Program-made: the position numbers and the translations under genes | NCBI GenBank assembly: GCA_026027325.1 | Contig: JAMSLZ010000001.1 | Span: 2,914,001-2,978,000 of the forward strand | Origin: Actinomucor elegans | Lineage: Eukaryota > Mucoromycota > Mucoromycetes > Mucorales > Mucoraceae | DNA: 64,000 nucleotides | Direction: 5' to 3' | Shown here: piece after piece, positions 12,320 through 24,201 of the stretch | Numbering within the stretch: the stretch's first letter is position 1 | Layout: each line of letters starts with the position of its first letter | The notes under the pieces: model-generated | Database searches by the model: none | What the model saw: only the letters and a program-made list of their open reading frames with translations | What the model was told of the DNA's origin: nothing

Positions 12320-13934
12320 ATGTCTACTACAAAAACAGCTCGTATTGTATTAAGTGAAGATGAAGACGACGATAACAATCACACCAGATATTTATCTGAT
12401 GGTGATAATGACGACGATGAAGCCAACGCTGAGCCTATGTCTGCTGAAGCACTTGAGCTTTTACAAACTGAAAAGGTGCTCAAGGCAGGCTACCTGCTGA
12501 AAAAGGGCGAAAAAAGAAGAGTATGTACAACAAATGTAGAATGATTAATAAGCTCATACTGGTTTATTTTTTTAGACTTGGAAGAAACGCTGGTTCGTCT
12601 TGAGGACTACCAAGTTGGCCATGTACAAAGACAAGAAGGTAAACATTACAAAATAGATCTACCTGCTCTACTAATATCTTACAGGAATACAAATTACTGA
12701 GAATTATCGACCTGCACGAGATCCATAGTGTAGTTCAAGTGACGTCCAAAAATAAGTACAAGTATGTATTTGCTTTTGTTACAGCCAAAAGAATGTATTA
12801 TGTCCAAGCAAACGATCAAAAAGATATGGATGAATGGTTTACTTTGGTGAATCAAGCCAAAGAAGAGCAGCGTCTATACGACGCAGATGACGATACTAGC
12901 TCAATGGATCGTGACCAAGAATTTGCTAAAGATGTCATTACATCGTACAAATCAAACCATGCTGCAAATCAGCGACGCCAGTCTGCTGGCCCTTTTGATA
13001 TAGCAAAACCACTGGGTATTTCTCCTCCTTCAACACATGAGATGGCATCCAAGATTAAACCTGTTGATATTCCTAAAAAGAAAGCCAACACTCAATCTCA
13101 CCGTATTTCTCCTAATAACTATACACCACTAAGCGAGTATGCTGTTGGACATACCTATCCACTCTCGCCTTCTTCAGATCAAACTGCGCAAATGAGCATA
13201 ATTGATGGTATTGCCAGTTCGGAAGATGATGAAGAATATAGCGTGGATAAAGCAAATATTCAATCTGAAGAAAGCAGAAACAGAGTATTGATCGAAGGTT
13301 ACCTTTTGAAACTAGGTCGTAACAAGGTAAAAGGAACAGAAATTAAGCTCAAACATATGTTTAAAAAAAAACAAAACTGTTTCATTTTCAGGGCTGGAGA
13401 AAGCGTTGGTTTGTGTTACGGACAGACACCTTGGCTTACTATGAGGATGATAAAGAATACTCACCTCATCGTATTATCCCTCTGCACCATATCATCGATT
13501 CGTTAGAAATCGATCCTATTAGTAAGAGTAAGCAATATTGCTTCAAAATCATTATTCCTAAGCGAAGCTATGTGCTTTGTGCATCAACCGAAACCGATAT
13601 GGATTCATGGTTAAACGCGTTGGTAGTTGCTATTCGTAGAGCAAAGAAAGAAGCTGCTGAATCATCCACACCTTCTACCCCTCAGCCTCAACATCAACAT
13701 CAGTATCAAACCCGTCAACTGTCATTGATACCTGAAAATAGAAGTTATAGTATGCAAAAGGTGCAATCCACTCACTCATCTGCTGATTCTTTTGAAAATG
13801 TCAGCCATATATCGGGTGTCAGCGGTGCTGGTGGAGTTGGAGGGGCTGGCGGTGCTTTAGGTGGTACTCCTACATCAGCTGCTTTATTACAATTACATAC
13901 AAGGGCATCAGAAAGGCTTGCCCGTGCAAAGTAA
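12320..13934 (+). CDS. Protein with two pleckstrin-homology domains
   Basis: Predicted 482-residue cytosolic or membrane-recruited adaptor. Exons 12320-12520, 12576-12638, 12685-13326 and 13392-13934 join in frame. The N-terminal 50 residues are very acidic (D/E runs). PH1 starts LKAGYLLKKGEKR, continues TWKKRWFVLR and ends near D-M-D-E-W-F; PH2 starts EGYLLKLGRNKGWRKRWFVLR and ends with D-M-D-S-W-L-N-A-L. Both keep the K-x-W-K/R-K-R-W-F strand and the C-terminal helix Trp typical of the fold. A Ser/Pro-rich linker separates them and the tail has Q/H-rich and G-G-A-G-G repeats. TATAAAAA lies 57-64 bp upstream of the ATG. By family, PH tandems bind phosphoinositides; the exact ligand and partner are unknown. 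Confidence 0.85.
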
Positions 13935-14170
13935 TAGCCTATGATATCCTTCCAACCCCTATTCTCTTGCCCTTACTTCATTTTTATTTTATTTTATATA
14001 CGTACTATACCTCCTCTTTATTACACACTTTCTTTCTCTTTCCTTTGGCAAGCTATGGAGCCAAAAGGCACAAGACTAATACACCATCCCTTTCCATACA
14101 AACTAACAAAAGAAAAAAGTTACATAATATCATAATATCTAATCGTGCAGTAATAATAAAGGATTAATAA

Positions 14171-14172
<2 letters not shown>

Positions 14173-14214
<42 letters not shown>
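14173..14214. repeat. A42 homopolymer tract
   Basis: 42 consecutive A bases about 240 bp after the stop of the double-PH gene, in its likely 3' UTR or just beyond it. Direction matches that gene. Confidence 0.9.
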
Positions 14215-14215
<1 letters not shown>

Positions 14216-14403
14216 CCTTTTGAGGGCTGTCAGTAAACTTTAAAGGTCATCTGTTGTGTATTCTACTCAGGTACCCGCATTAATGCACAATTTGGAACAT
14301 TTGACACTTTAAAAAAAATCCAAGTTTTGAACTTGTATGCGCGGCACTAGCCGATAAATAAAAAGAATACAGTTAAAAATGAATAAAAAGATAGCTGTTT
14401 TAT

Positions 14404-15609
14404 TTAAGATGATCCATGAAACACTGGACATTTAGGCAAGAACTTTTCAGGACCAAGCTCTTCAACGCGGTATCCATCATGATAAATCGTTGGTTTGCAA
14501 ACAAAGTAGTTAGGGACATACTTTCCCTTGTCATTTGCATAGAAAGGTGTTCTTAAATCAAAAGTAGTACGAGGCAGGCAAAAGTAGCGTATAAATTTTG
14601 AGCGCAAAAAGATAAGAATATTAAAGATAAATAAAGTTAACCCGCTGGCAGTATTGATACCAAATGCTCTACATTCGCTATCTTCCAAAAGACAAGGCAG
14701 GAATTTATATACAAACGGCAACATGATTTTGGATAGAGGCAATCTAGAAGCCAAATACTTGATGGTGGGATCTGCACAGCGCCAATTGGCAGGATGATAG
14801 ACGACAGAAGTTACTTCATACGCTTTCTGTACTTTGTACCATTCATCAAGCGTGTCAGGAATGTGCTTGATATTCATTTGGGTTCCAATCTCGTGCCATA
14901 CTTTGAAAATAGCCTATAGCAGTTGTTAGTGACATTCATAGCATGGGTATTATGCTTACATTCACTTCTCGAATATCCAACTTGCGCCACTCCCAATTAT
15001 TCAGCCAACGGATAGGCTCTGCTACAAACAGAGTGAGCGTATAAAGATAATCTTCATCAGAAATATTGTATTTTCCATGCAGTTCATTTAGCCTTTGAAT
15101 AGAAGCATCACGTCGTTGGTATTGCCTGTGAATTTCTTTTTCAGAGATATGAGGGTTGCGTTTCAGTTCGTTTTGAATGCGAGGATAAGGATCAATAATT
15201 TCAGACAAGATGAGCTCTGTGTCTTCTGCGCGGCGCGGACAACGGTCTAGAAACTCTCTTGTAGATACGAGCAGCTTACTAACAGAAGGTGTAGCGAAAG
15301 GCTTGAATAAAGCAAATTCCAATGAGCACCGGGCAAATACTATAGACGCAAGTTAGTGCGTGATCCTTTACTTGACCCTGATTGATCATTACGTGGAAAC
15401 TCTTTTCTGAATATATCACTATAGATTTCCATGGCAATATCATGGTTTTCAAGTACTATGTTGGGATCTGGATATTTTTTTATCATATTATTCAGTAGTC
15501 GATAGCGGTAATATCGAACATAGGCTAAATAGGAAACCAAAAGCACGCCAAATCCCATAAAAAGAGAATCTTTCAAGCTGACATCCGCCACCAATAGTTC
15601 AAGAATCAT
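14404..15609 (-). CDS. MpaB-like membrane oxygenase (DUF2236/rubber-oxygenase-like)
   Basis: Predicted 368 residues from exons 15609-15393, 15339-14960 and 14913-14404, which join in frame. An N-terminal membrane anchor (about residues 8-32, SLFMGFGVLLVSYLAYVRYY) precedes the conserved block FARCSLEFALFKPFATPSVS, then RAEDTELILSEI, INRLNELHGKY-type helix (here IQRLNELHGKYNISDEDYLY) and EPIRWLNNWEWRKLD. The last third includes a further hydrophobic stretch. This arrangement matches ER-bound oxygenases related to Penicillium MpaB and to latex-clearing proteins, which are heme enzymes that cleave isoprenoid chains oxidatively. No biosynthetic cluster is evident around it, so the substrate is open. 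A short spacer separates it from the downstream A42 tract. Confidence 0.8.
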
Positions 15610-16075
15610 ATTTAAAAAAGAAGGCCGAGAAACACTGAAAAAGTATTAACAAGAGTCGCGTCTATTTATTGTTATTTTTTATTGACGGTTAATGCAACAA
15701 CTCCTTTGTTTGTGCCACCACCTTACACTGCAACCTGTTTATCAACTTGTTTATCTACATAAGCAGCATTAGGCGCGAACTTTACTAATAGTAGTACATT
15801 AGGCAAAAGTTTACTATGAATTTGAATCATCTATAGCCGTGCATACCATGAATAAGACAGAGAACCGCTGCGTATCGTGCTTAGAGTTGAAGTTATGCAT
15901 ATAATTCTGTAAGTATCTCTTCTATATAAGGCTAGATGCGTGAGACAATCCAAATATCTATTGTGCTTAAGTTATTCAAGGACACTTAAACATATGGGCC
16001 ACGAACAAAAATAATATTAATACCCACTTTGATAGTGCAAGGAATACTTTATTATATATAAAAGGTACCGTATGA
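15610..16075. other. Intergenic spacer, no gene seen
   Basis: About 460 bp between the starts of the MpaB-like gene and the 3' end of the next minus-strand gene. It must contain the MpaB-like promoter; no clear TATA element was assigned. Confidence 0.5.
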
Positions 16076-16714
16076 TTAAGCAGAAACCACAGCAAATCTG
16101 CTATTGAGATGCTTAGGCGATTCAATCTCGTCGACAAAAGCAATTGCATAGTCTGCATAACTGATATAACTCTTGTTCTCGCTATTCAAAACCAAGTTGT
16201 CCTTGCCAGTTTTGTACTTGCCAGTTCTTTCTCCAGCAGGATCAAAGATAGCAGCAGGGCTAATAAAAGTCCAGTTTACGTTTTCAGATGCACGCAGGTC
16301 TTCTAAATTCTTGCCTTGATTTTGAGCAATAGGAAGATATTCCTTAGGGAAAGCTTCGGTATCAAGCAAGCGTGTCTTGGTCTTTTCGTCAGCATATAAA
16401 CTTCCGGCGCCGCCAACGACGATCAATCGTGTTTCAGTATTCTCTAATAAATTGATAAGGTGTCGACCAACTTTAACATGCTCAGATTCATGGCCTGGAG
16501 CAGATGCAAACGCGTTTACAACCACATCGAAGGGTTTCAGATCTTCTTGAGTCAATGCATGAACATTCTTTTCGATTACTTGGTGAACAGTTTGGGAAGA
16601 GAGTTTGTTATTGTTTCTTACAATAGCAGTAACTTGATAGCCGCGAGAGGTAGACTCCTTTAAAATAGCTTGACCAGCTTTACCACTGGCACCAATGATT
16701 GCAATTTTGACCAT
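16076..16714 (-). CDS. NAD(P)-binding atypical SDR / NmrA-like protein, bacterial type
   Basis: Intronless, 212 residues, complete from ATG at 16714 to stop at 16076. The N-terminus MVKIAIIGASGKAGQ carries the G-x-x-G-x-x-G nucleotide-binding motif after a beta strand, followed by VTAIVRN and DVVVNAF. Later blocks LIVVGGAGSLY, WTFISPAAIFDP and SYISYADYAIA are characteristic of small NAD(P)H-binding oxidoreductases common in Firmicutes and other bacteria (YwnB-like). A eukaryotic TATAAAAG at 16782-16775 sits about 61-68 bp upstream. Lack of introns in an intron-dense region, plus the bacterial look of the sequence, suggests acquisition by transfer, though intronless native genes also occur nearby. 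Catalytic activity and substrate are unknown. Confidence 0.85.
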   Translation of the reverse strand: MVKIAIIGASGKAGQAILKESTSRGYQVTAIVRNNNKLSSQTVHQVIEKNVHALTQEDLKPFDVVVNAFASAPGHESEHVKVGRHLINLLENTETRLIVVGGAGSLYADEKTKTRLLDTEAFPKEYLPIAQNQGKNLEDLRASENVNWTFISPAAIFDPAGERTGKYKTGKDNLVLNSENKSYISYADYAIAFVDEIESPKHLNSRFAVVSA

Positions 16715-16774
16715 ATTGTTTTGTTTCCGTTTGTAGATGAGACAAAAGGTTATTTCAAGCTAGGAATCCTTTTT

Positions 16775-16782
16775 CTTTTATA
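16775..16782 (-). promoter_or_regulatory. TATA box of the NmrA-like gene
   Basis: TATAAAAG on the minus strand, 61-68 bp before the ATG at 16714. Confidence 0.5.
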
Positions 16783-16799
16783 CTCGTATTCCCAATAGC

Positions 16800-19380
16800 T
16801 AATTGCGCCTTTTTTTTCTTTCATATTCTATTCTTTTGGTTCTTAGTAATCCAAAGGCTTGATGGTATCATGGTAATTCCACTATCTCCCCGCCCTATTA
16901 TTCGTTCTTTTTTAAGTTGAGAATTTCAAAGATAACTTGAATAAGGCGTCAGTTTTCAATGAAACACCAAACTGAATTGAAGTTGCCGAACCAAGTATAT
17001 TGTCTATTGTATATCCTGTATCCAATGTACTGGATATGTAGATAGAATAAAAAACAAACCGCATATGGCATAACAGAATGGTAGATCGGATGATGCTTAC
17101 TAATCCAGGGCGCACTTCCATGCATGGTTTAATTACTTGATAGTGGAGCTTCTGTCTCATTGATTGGATAGACATGGATGAAGGGCTATGGTAAACTAGA
17201 CAATAGCAAAATACCTGCTTGGATTCAAATTGCTTTATCTATGGTTGGAGTATAATCTATACCAAAATTATTTGTAATACGAAGCTGAATTGTTCACTTT
17301 TTTATTTATTTACATGATTTCAGCTGTTAGTGTCGCAACTATTCTCTACGTGATATGAAGGACTTTACAATTTATTCGGTATATCGCGGGAAAATAGAGC
17401 CAGATTTTCAACTTGCCAATAAATCTTTTCATAGTAAACAAAAATCAGAATACAATGTGTTTCTCTAATTGCTTTAACTTTTCGAAATAACAATACTATA
17501 GGTAAAATGTTTGTTTGAAAAAAGGCACAAAGTTTCATGTTAAAAAAACATAGCACAAGTTAACATAATGAAATTTAGTAGCTCGTTATAGAAGTTTGGG
17601 GGGAAAACACTGAGTAACCATAATGAAACAAATTCAGTTATTATTACTTATTCTTGATTAATGGCTGTAATAGATGCGATAGCTCTTTTTGAGCATCGAC
17701 TGCAAGTCAGATGTAATATTAAATTGGGATCAATCGAGCAATGATTGATAGATCATTAGCCAACTAAATTGTATGAATTACATATATGCATTTTACAAAT
17801 GAATTATTGATGAGTACTTTAGTTAAATAAACATTGTAGCCTATATAGCAACATACCCTAAATATATAAATGATACTACTTATTAGTTGCGGCATTAAAC
17901 CTAAACTAATTCATATAGGCAATGGTTTTAGTAGATGTAATATTTTATTATAAACATGTACTAACCATCAAATCAAAAATGGATCAAGAAATTATGAATT
18001 CTAAGATGATTTTTTAGACAGAAAATCGTTTTCGCCTCCAACCGAGAATTTCAATGGGAGTATACCTTCATATCTTTTATTGATAATGCTAAAGGAATTT
18101 TAAAAGTATGGTCTGTAATACAATCTTGTTTTATATAGTCTTAGGCATATAATCGTATTTTTTTAAAAAAAAATCCAAAGAACTGATGTAACTGGAATTA
18201 GCAACTTTACACTTGATACAGAAATCAAAGGGAGCGAGCCAGCTGATGCCAGTTGGTGCCAGAAGGTTAATCAGCTATAGAAGCAGTTATAATTGTCTAT
18301 CTTAATTTTATGATACTTTTTGTCATTGATGATAACCTTCGTACCTGTTTTTGGTCTTGCAGTTCCTCTTGAAGCGTATATAAGTGCTTTATGGACGAAA
18401 AAATAACATCCATCCAGGCAAATCAGTATAGAAGATTGCATCTTTTGAATGATCACGCCTTAACATCTCATTTGAATAGTACCATATACCTAAAGTAAGC
18501 TGCTAAATCTATTGAAACCTCTATTTAGTTGTAATACAATGAATATCTTAATATACGCATCATAAGGATACACTTGTATATCTTGATCTTATCGATTTTT
18601 TTTACTACTATACAACTGTTGTATCGGGCAGATCTGTGTACTGAGTCTGATACATTTTACCATGGACATATTTAATTACATCTCAGGAGCATTTTCGATT
18701 ATCCTGGTTGTCAGAAATGATAGAGCTAATCTATAGTACTAGAAATCATTCTGCTTCTACCATTCTTTTCTATTCTGCATCTTGTCAAAATGGAATTAAA
18801 TACATTAAATTTACCAAGCATAGGTGTATGATCTTTTTACAATCATGAACCTTAGAAGAAACATCTGGATTCAGTTCCGCGAATCGGAGGATTGCGGGAA
18901 ATTACACCATTGTACATGACATCAGGCCGAATATTTACATTTGCGAGCGAGCCAAATTGACAGGTAAACAAGTGTTATCATACTTTCTATACGAGCGCTT
19001 TGATCTGAGGCTGCATCACTAAAGATTTTCTTAAACAAAGTGCAGTAATAAAGCTTGCACTATATATTAAGATTCTACAAATTGAGTTTCAAGTACTTGC
19101 ATATTGACATGTAGAAAGAGTATTAGCGAGTGAAATTACTTACCAACAAAGTTATTCTTGTACCCCACATTCGCTGAGTTTTCTATTAAATCCAAACTAA
19201 AACGCTTCTTAGTGTCTTTACCAACCAATGAGTTGCGTTCTGGTCTCTGAGTTCCTTAAACTTTTTGTTTCTTGGTCCCTGATGATGCCAGGGTGAGCTG
19301 TTTTACCATAACATAGCTTATATCGAGAGTATACATAAAGGGCTTAAGTTTCTATAATCAGAATAGCTTATTCCTTTTTA
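16800..19380. other. Intergenic, 2.6 kb, possible transposon debris
   Basis: Very AT-rich. Short open frames on the minus strand (16912-17175, 17365-17556, 18271-18456) show no firm homology. The one at 18271-18456 has a LDG..FFVHKA..Y..RGTA pattern that faintly recalls a DDE transposase core, too weak to call. The right end is the promoter of the sugar transporter, with TATAAAA at 19385-19391. Confidence 0.4.
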
Positions 19381-19452
19381 AAGGTATAAAATTCTTCCGG
19401 ATCAACTCGCCAACCGCTACTAGTCTTTCTTTCTCTACGGAATCCATAAATC

Positions 19453-21074
19453 ATGATCAAGTTGCAAGGAAAGTCCTTATTCAGAGCATCAACATTACTA
19501 GCGGCGTCAGGATTTCTATTATTCGGTTATGATCAGGTACATATCAGAGAGATAGCTTCGCGTCAAATAACATATTGTTTTTAATCAACTCGTGTTTATA
19601 CAGGGTGTTATGTCTGGTATTGTTCCTAACGAGCATTTCCTAGAACTGATGGGCAGACCTAATTCTGCTGTAGTTGGAGCTATGGTTGCTCTTTATGAAA
19701 TTGGCTGTATGTGTGGCGCACTGGCCACTGGCAGAGTGAGTGATATACTAGGACGAAGGAACACGATCCGATTAGGTTCACTCATCTTGATCATTGGTGC
19801 AATTATCCAAACGGCAACTAATAGCTTAGCCATGACAATTGTCTCTCGAATCATTACGGGTGTAGGCAACGGTATGAATACAGCTACAGTTCCTGTCTAT
19901 CAATCTGAAATTTCTCCACCTAAAAGTCGCGGTGCTCATGTTTGTTTCGAGTGTGCTCTTATTGTTGTTGGTATTGGTATTGCATACTGGCTAGAGTATG
20001 GCCTTCACTTTGTTGGTGGAGAAGTTGCTTGGAGGTTCCCTTTGGCCTTTCAAAACTTTTTTGCTTTGATTTTGATTGCAGGTACCTTTGTATTGCCCGA
20101 GACGCCTCGTTGGTTGGTATCACATGGTAAAGATGAGGAGGCGAAAGATGTACTAGCTAGACTTTGGACCAATGGAGATACTACTCATCCTCGCTGTATA
20201 TCAGAGTATGAAGAAATCAAAGACGGTATTGAGTTGGAACGTCGAGAAGGTGTTTCTTCTTACAAGGCCTTGTTTACAAAAGGCACCTTCAACAATCGTA
20301 AACGGGTCTTAATCGGTATGCTTAGTCAAATCATTCAGCAACTTGGAGGCATTAATGTATGTACATTTGCAGATTTATTTATGTATTACTTACTGATACA
20401 CATCGTAGATCACGACTTATTATCTTGCTGATGTTATGACTCAAGCTGGTATGGATAGCAGTACAGCCATGTTAATGGCAGGCGTTGATTCTATTGTCTA
20501 CTTTATTGGTGCTCTCCTTCCCGTTTTCCTTGTTGAGAGGGTTGGTAGAAGAAAAATCATGTTATGGGGCCTAATCACTCAAGCAGTGACGCTTGCTTGT
20601 ATTGGAGGTTGTCAGAAAGCAAACACAGATAACCGGTCTGATGCAGCTGCGAATGGTGCCGTTGCATTTACGATGCTTTATAACTTTGTGTTTGGTGCTA
20701 GTTGGTTGGGTATGTCATGGCTGTATCCTGCCGAGATTTTTTCCACAGGTCTACGCGCAAAAGGCAATTCTCTATCTACAGCAGCTAACTGGTTGGGCAA
20801 CTTTGTTGTGGCAATGATTGCACCTGTTCTTTTTGAATACATCACTTTCTGGACATACATCCTGTTTGCCTTTATGAATGTGCTCTTCATTCCTATGGTT
20901 TACTTTTGGTTTCCTGAAACAAAAGGCCTCTCACTTGAACAAGTTGAAATACTGTTTGCTGTGGATGATATCAAAAACGATATCAGATCAATAACTTCAG
21001 AGCGTGTTTACCATAATTATGATAACGAAAAGAAAAATGATGTTGAAGGTATTGTTCGACGTGACAGTCGGTAA
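19453..21074 (+). CDS. MFS hexose transporter (sugar porter family)
   Basis: 500-residue plasma-membrane sugar:H+ symporter-type protein. Exons 19453-19536, 19604-20356 and 20409-21074 join in frame. Diagnostic motifs: LLFGYDQGVMSG at the end of TM1, GRxSDxLGRR (loop 2-3), the PETPRWL motif after TM6, QQLGGIN in TM7, ERVGRRK in loop 8-9 and PETKG after TM12. The typical 12 hydrophobic segments are present and length is normal for the family. TATAAAA lies 62-68 bp before the ATG. The short cytosolic C-tail is charged (Asp/Asn/Lys). Which hexose is carried cannot be told from sequence. Confidence 0.93.
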
Positions 21075-21122
21075 CAAAGTTTAGCAAAAACTTTTATCAG
21101 CTGAAATTCATTCGAGCTAATT

Positions 21123-21123
<1 letters not shown>

Positions 21124-21155
<32 letters not shown>
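21124..21155. repeat. A32 homopolymer tract
   Basis: 32 consecutive A bases 50 bp after the stop codon of the sugar transporter, on its coding strand. Confidence 0.9.
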
Positions 21156-21156
<1 letters not shown>

Positions 21157-22834
21157 GTTACGTCCACATGCTCTTTTACTGGATGGCACCTTTCTTTTGA
21201 TACATTATATACTCTTTATACTATCTACTATATACATACAATGCATATACTATTAATGTGCCTCTAATCCCTATTTTCATAATGTACTCTTTAAAAATAA
21301 ATTCATTTTTTTTTTTACGTTTACACTCATTATTTTTATCCAATATAGTTAGTAAGCTAGGTAGAACAGGAAACCTATAGCCCCACTTTGTTAAATATAC
21401 TCACGTGTTGGAAAATGCGTAAAATAGTTGGTTAGACAAACAGCCTCTGGCCTTGCACAGAAACTCAAAGAAATATTATCAAGTGAGAGGAAAGCAGGAA
21501 TAGTTATAAACTAACATACTCATATAGTGCATGTAATGAAGTAAATGTGTTATAACTAAACTCAGCTTCCAATAAATACAACAACTCATCTTGAGTAACA
21601 ATAACTAACCAGGCATAATATTAAAATGAACATGAGTGAAAATTGCTCGCATTAAGTAATACAATTATACCAAGTTTCTAAACGAGGATCTCGATATACT
21701 TTAAAGTCCAGAATTTAGACTTTTATACCAAAAATTGGAAACTATTAAGTAGAAGGCAATGAATATATACTCGAGCTTTACACAATTAATAAAACTTGTA
21801 GAGTATTTTATTCCATTTTGAATAACAGAGATATAATATGGAAGCGATTCTTAAGCTCTTACTTTAGAGCATTATAATGCTAAATCATTGGATTTTAATA
21901 ATATCTCTAAAGAATAACCTACAATTATTCATCTACATTTTAATAAATAGATCTTAAATTATTCTATCTACTTACTTGATTGCAAAGTTTTTGCTTGGTT
22001 TATAGTGGATTTATGTGGCATTCTATCATTTTAAATTTTTTGTCAGGAACCAGGTACACGGTTATATTCAATAACCGTTGGCTCCAATAGTTAACATATT
22101 CGAAACGTTATATTAGGTGTCTAAGACAGAAACAATGAATGAATTGTTAGAATGTGATCACTTCTAAAGATTTTAAAACAGGACTCTACACGACACAATG
22201 AAATTTATTTATTTTTTTTTAAAAAAAAAAGTACTATTACAGAAAATATACGTATAAGATGCAGTAGTTTTATAAAACTGCGATAAATATGCTATAAAAA
22301 TATTAAAAGACATGTTAAAATGAATATTCAGTGTTAATAAGTACTCATTTATTGGCATTGCAAAAGCATTATGTAACACTAGAACCTTGTCCTACTGAAC
22401 CAATGTTATCTTTCATTAATTGAAAGCCGGCTGTACTCCTATATCAGCCGCTTTAATATCTAAAATGTATACTAATTCTCAGTATAGGTAAGTAATAATC
22501 GTAAGTTGAAACTAATTCATGTTTACATAGAATGTTTTTCAAACATTACATAGGCAACTCAAAGGTACCCAGTTATTTATCATAAGACATTTATTCAGTG
22601 CCTTGCTTTAGGTGTAAAAACACCAGTCTATTCTACATCGAATACTACAGATAAGGTTTGAAAACACCTGTAGTACGAAGTGATAGTTACAATCCTAGAA
22701 GTATATGGATGGCCGCGCGTTTTGACTTTTATAGGCAGCAGTGCGGTTAGGGTCTTGCGTAAATATAATCACAGACTTATAACAATACTGTTTCCTTCAA
22801 AAAAATATTTTTCTTTTTCTTTCACAAATACAAC
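21156..22834. other. Intergenic, 1.7 kb, nothing recognised
   Basis: Strongly AT-rich with scattered short A/T tracts. No open frame with coding bias and no RNA gene was recognised. The right end is the promoter of the following dehydrogenase. Confidence 0.55.
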
Positions 22835-23995
22835 ATGTTTGAATCGAAACACTTCGAGTTTTCTGATATACCCGATCTGTCTGGAAAGACTGCAGTTATT
22901 ACTGGTGCTAGCACCGGTGTAAGTAAATAACAAATTTGGAATAAACAAATCTCTAATGTTTATCCTTTTTTATTTATAAAGATCGGCAGGGTTTGTGCCC
23001 TGGAGATGGCCCGTAAAAACTGCCATGTGTAAGTAGATTACTTACAACAACATTAGCATGACCACTAAGCATAATCATAGTATTTTCGCTTGTCGCAATA
23101 AAGAGAAAACGCTTTCCGTCATTGAAGCAATCCAGAATGAAACTGGAAATCAAAACTTGGAATTTATGGAAATCGACCTGATGTCTCTTCAGTCAGTTCA
23201 AAAGTTCATAACCGAATACAAAAATAAGCATAATCGACTGCATATCCTGATGAACAATGCTGGATTGATGGGAGCAACAATTATAACCTCAAAAGACGAC
23301 CTTGATTCTCAATTTGCTACTAATCATCTTGCGCATTTTTATTTAACTACTCAACTATTACCCATCATTAAGCAGTCAGCGCCTAGTCGTATTGTCAATG
23401 TCAGTTCTCTCGCTCATAAAGTCCGATATGGTACCCTAGATTTTGAAGACATCAATAAAAAAGAGAATCATGGCCGAGCAATCAACTATGGAGTAACTAA
23501 GGCAGCTAATATCTTGTTTTCAAACGAGCTAGCCAAGCGATTGGAAGCTGAGGGTACCAATGTAAGCTTAAGGGTTCATACAGCTATCTTTGCATACTAA
23601 ATGTTCTTTCATATAGAACGTTTATGTCAATTCAAATCATCCAGGCATTGTGAAATCTGAATTGATTCGCAATTGGCTAGGCTTGGGCATATTTGCTAAA
23701 ATTTACAACGCATTGATACCTATTACAACAGAGAAAGGTGCTTTAACGCAATTATACCTTGCTACTAGTCCCGAGATCGAAGAAAATAATATTAAAGGGG
23801 AATACTATGTAAGACATACCATACGTGTTAAATCGCTGTCATATATTAAATATTTATGGTGTGTAGGTCCCTTACGCAAAACTTTCAAAAGCCTCAGCTG
23901 ATGCTACTTCTGAGAAAAATGCTATCATACTATGGGATTACAGCGAAAGCTTATTAAAGGAAAAGATATCAGGTTATGAAGGCGCTGGGATTTAA
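22835..23995 (+). CDS. Short-chain dehydrogenase/reductase (retinol dehydrogenase-like)
   Basis: 310 residues. Exons 22835-22918, 22982-23028, 23081-23561, 23617-23808 and 23867-23995 join in frame. The Rossmann motif TGASTGIG is split by the first intron (after STG). NNAG (LMNNAGLMG), the catalytic Ser region RIVNVSS and the Y-x-x-x-K motif (NYGVTKAAN) are all present, followed by NHPGIV. This is the pattern of extended-loop RDH/WWOX-like SDRs that oxidise or reduce lipophilic alcohols or ketones with NADP(H). No transmembrane anchor is evident. The substrate is unknown and the neighbours give no pathway clue. Confidence 0.9.
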
Positions 23996-24201
23996 TCATT
24001 AATGTCCAATTGTCTACCACTAGCACTAAAAGATTCTACAGTAATAAACTGCTATTGATACTACATATATTTACTAAATATTGACAATTTAAGAATTAAA
24101 AAACTATGATAGGGTTACGCTAAGTATTTATGCGCATTAAAAGGGTATTAGAAGTAATGAGTTGGCTAAGTAATAGTGGGTATTTTTCAAGGGGTTGAAA
24201 A

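Noticed and set aside
18271..18456. Faint DDE-transposase-like segment
   Set aside because: Only scattered residues fit and no second catalytic block was found nearby.
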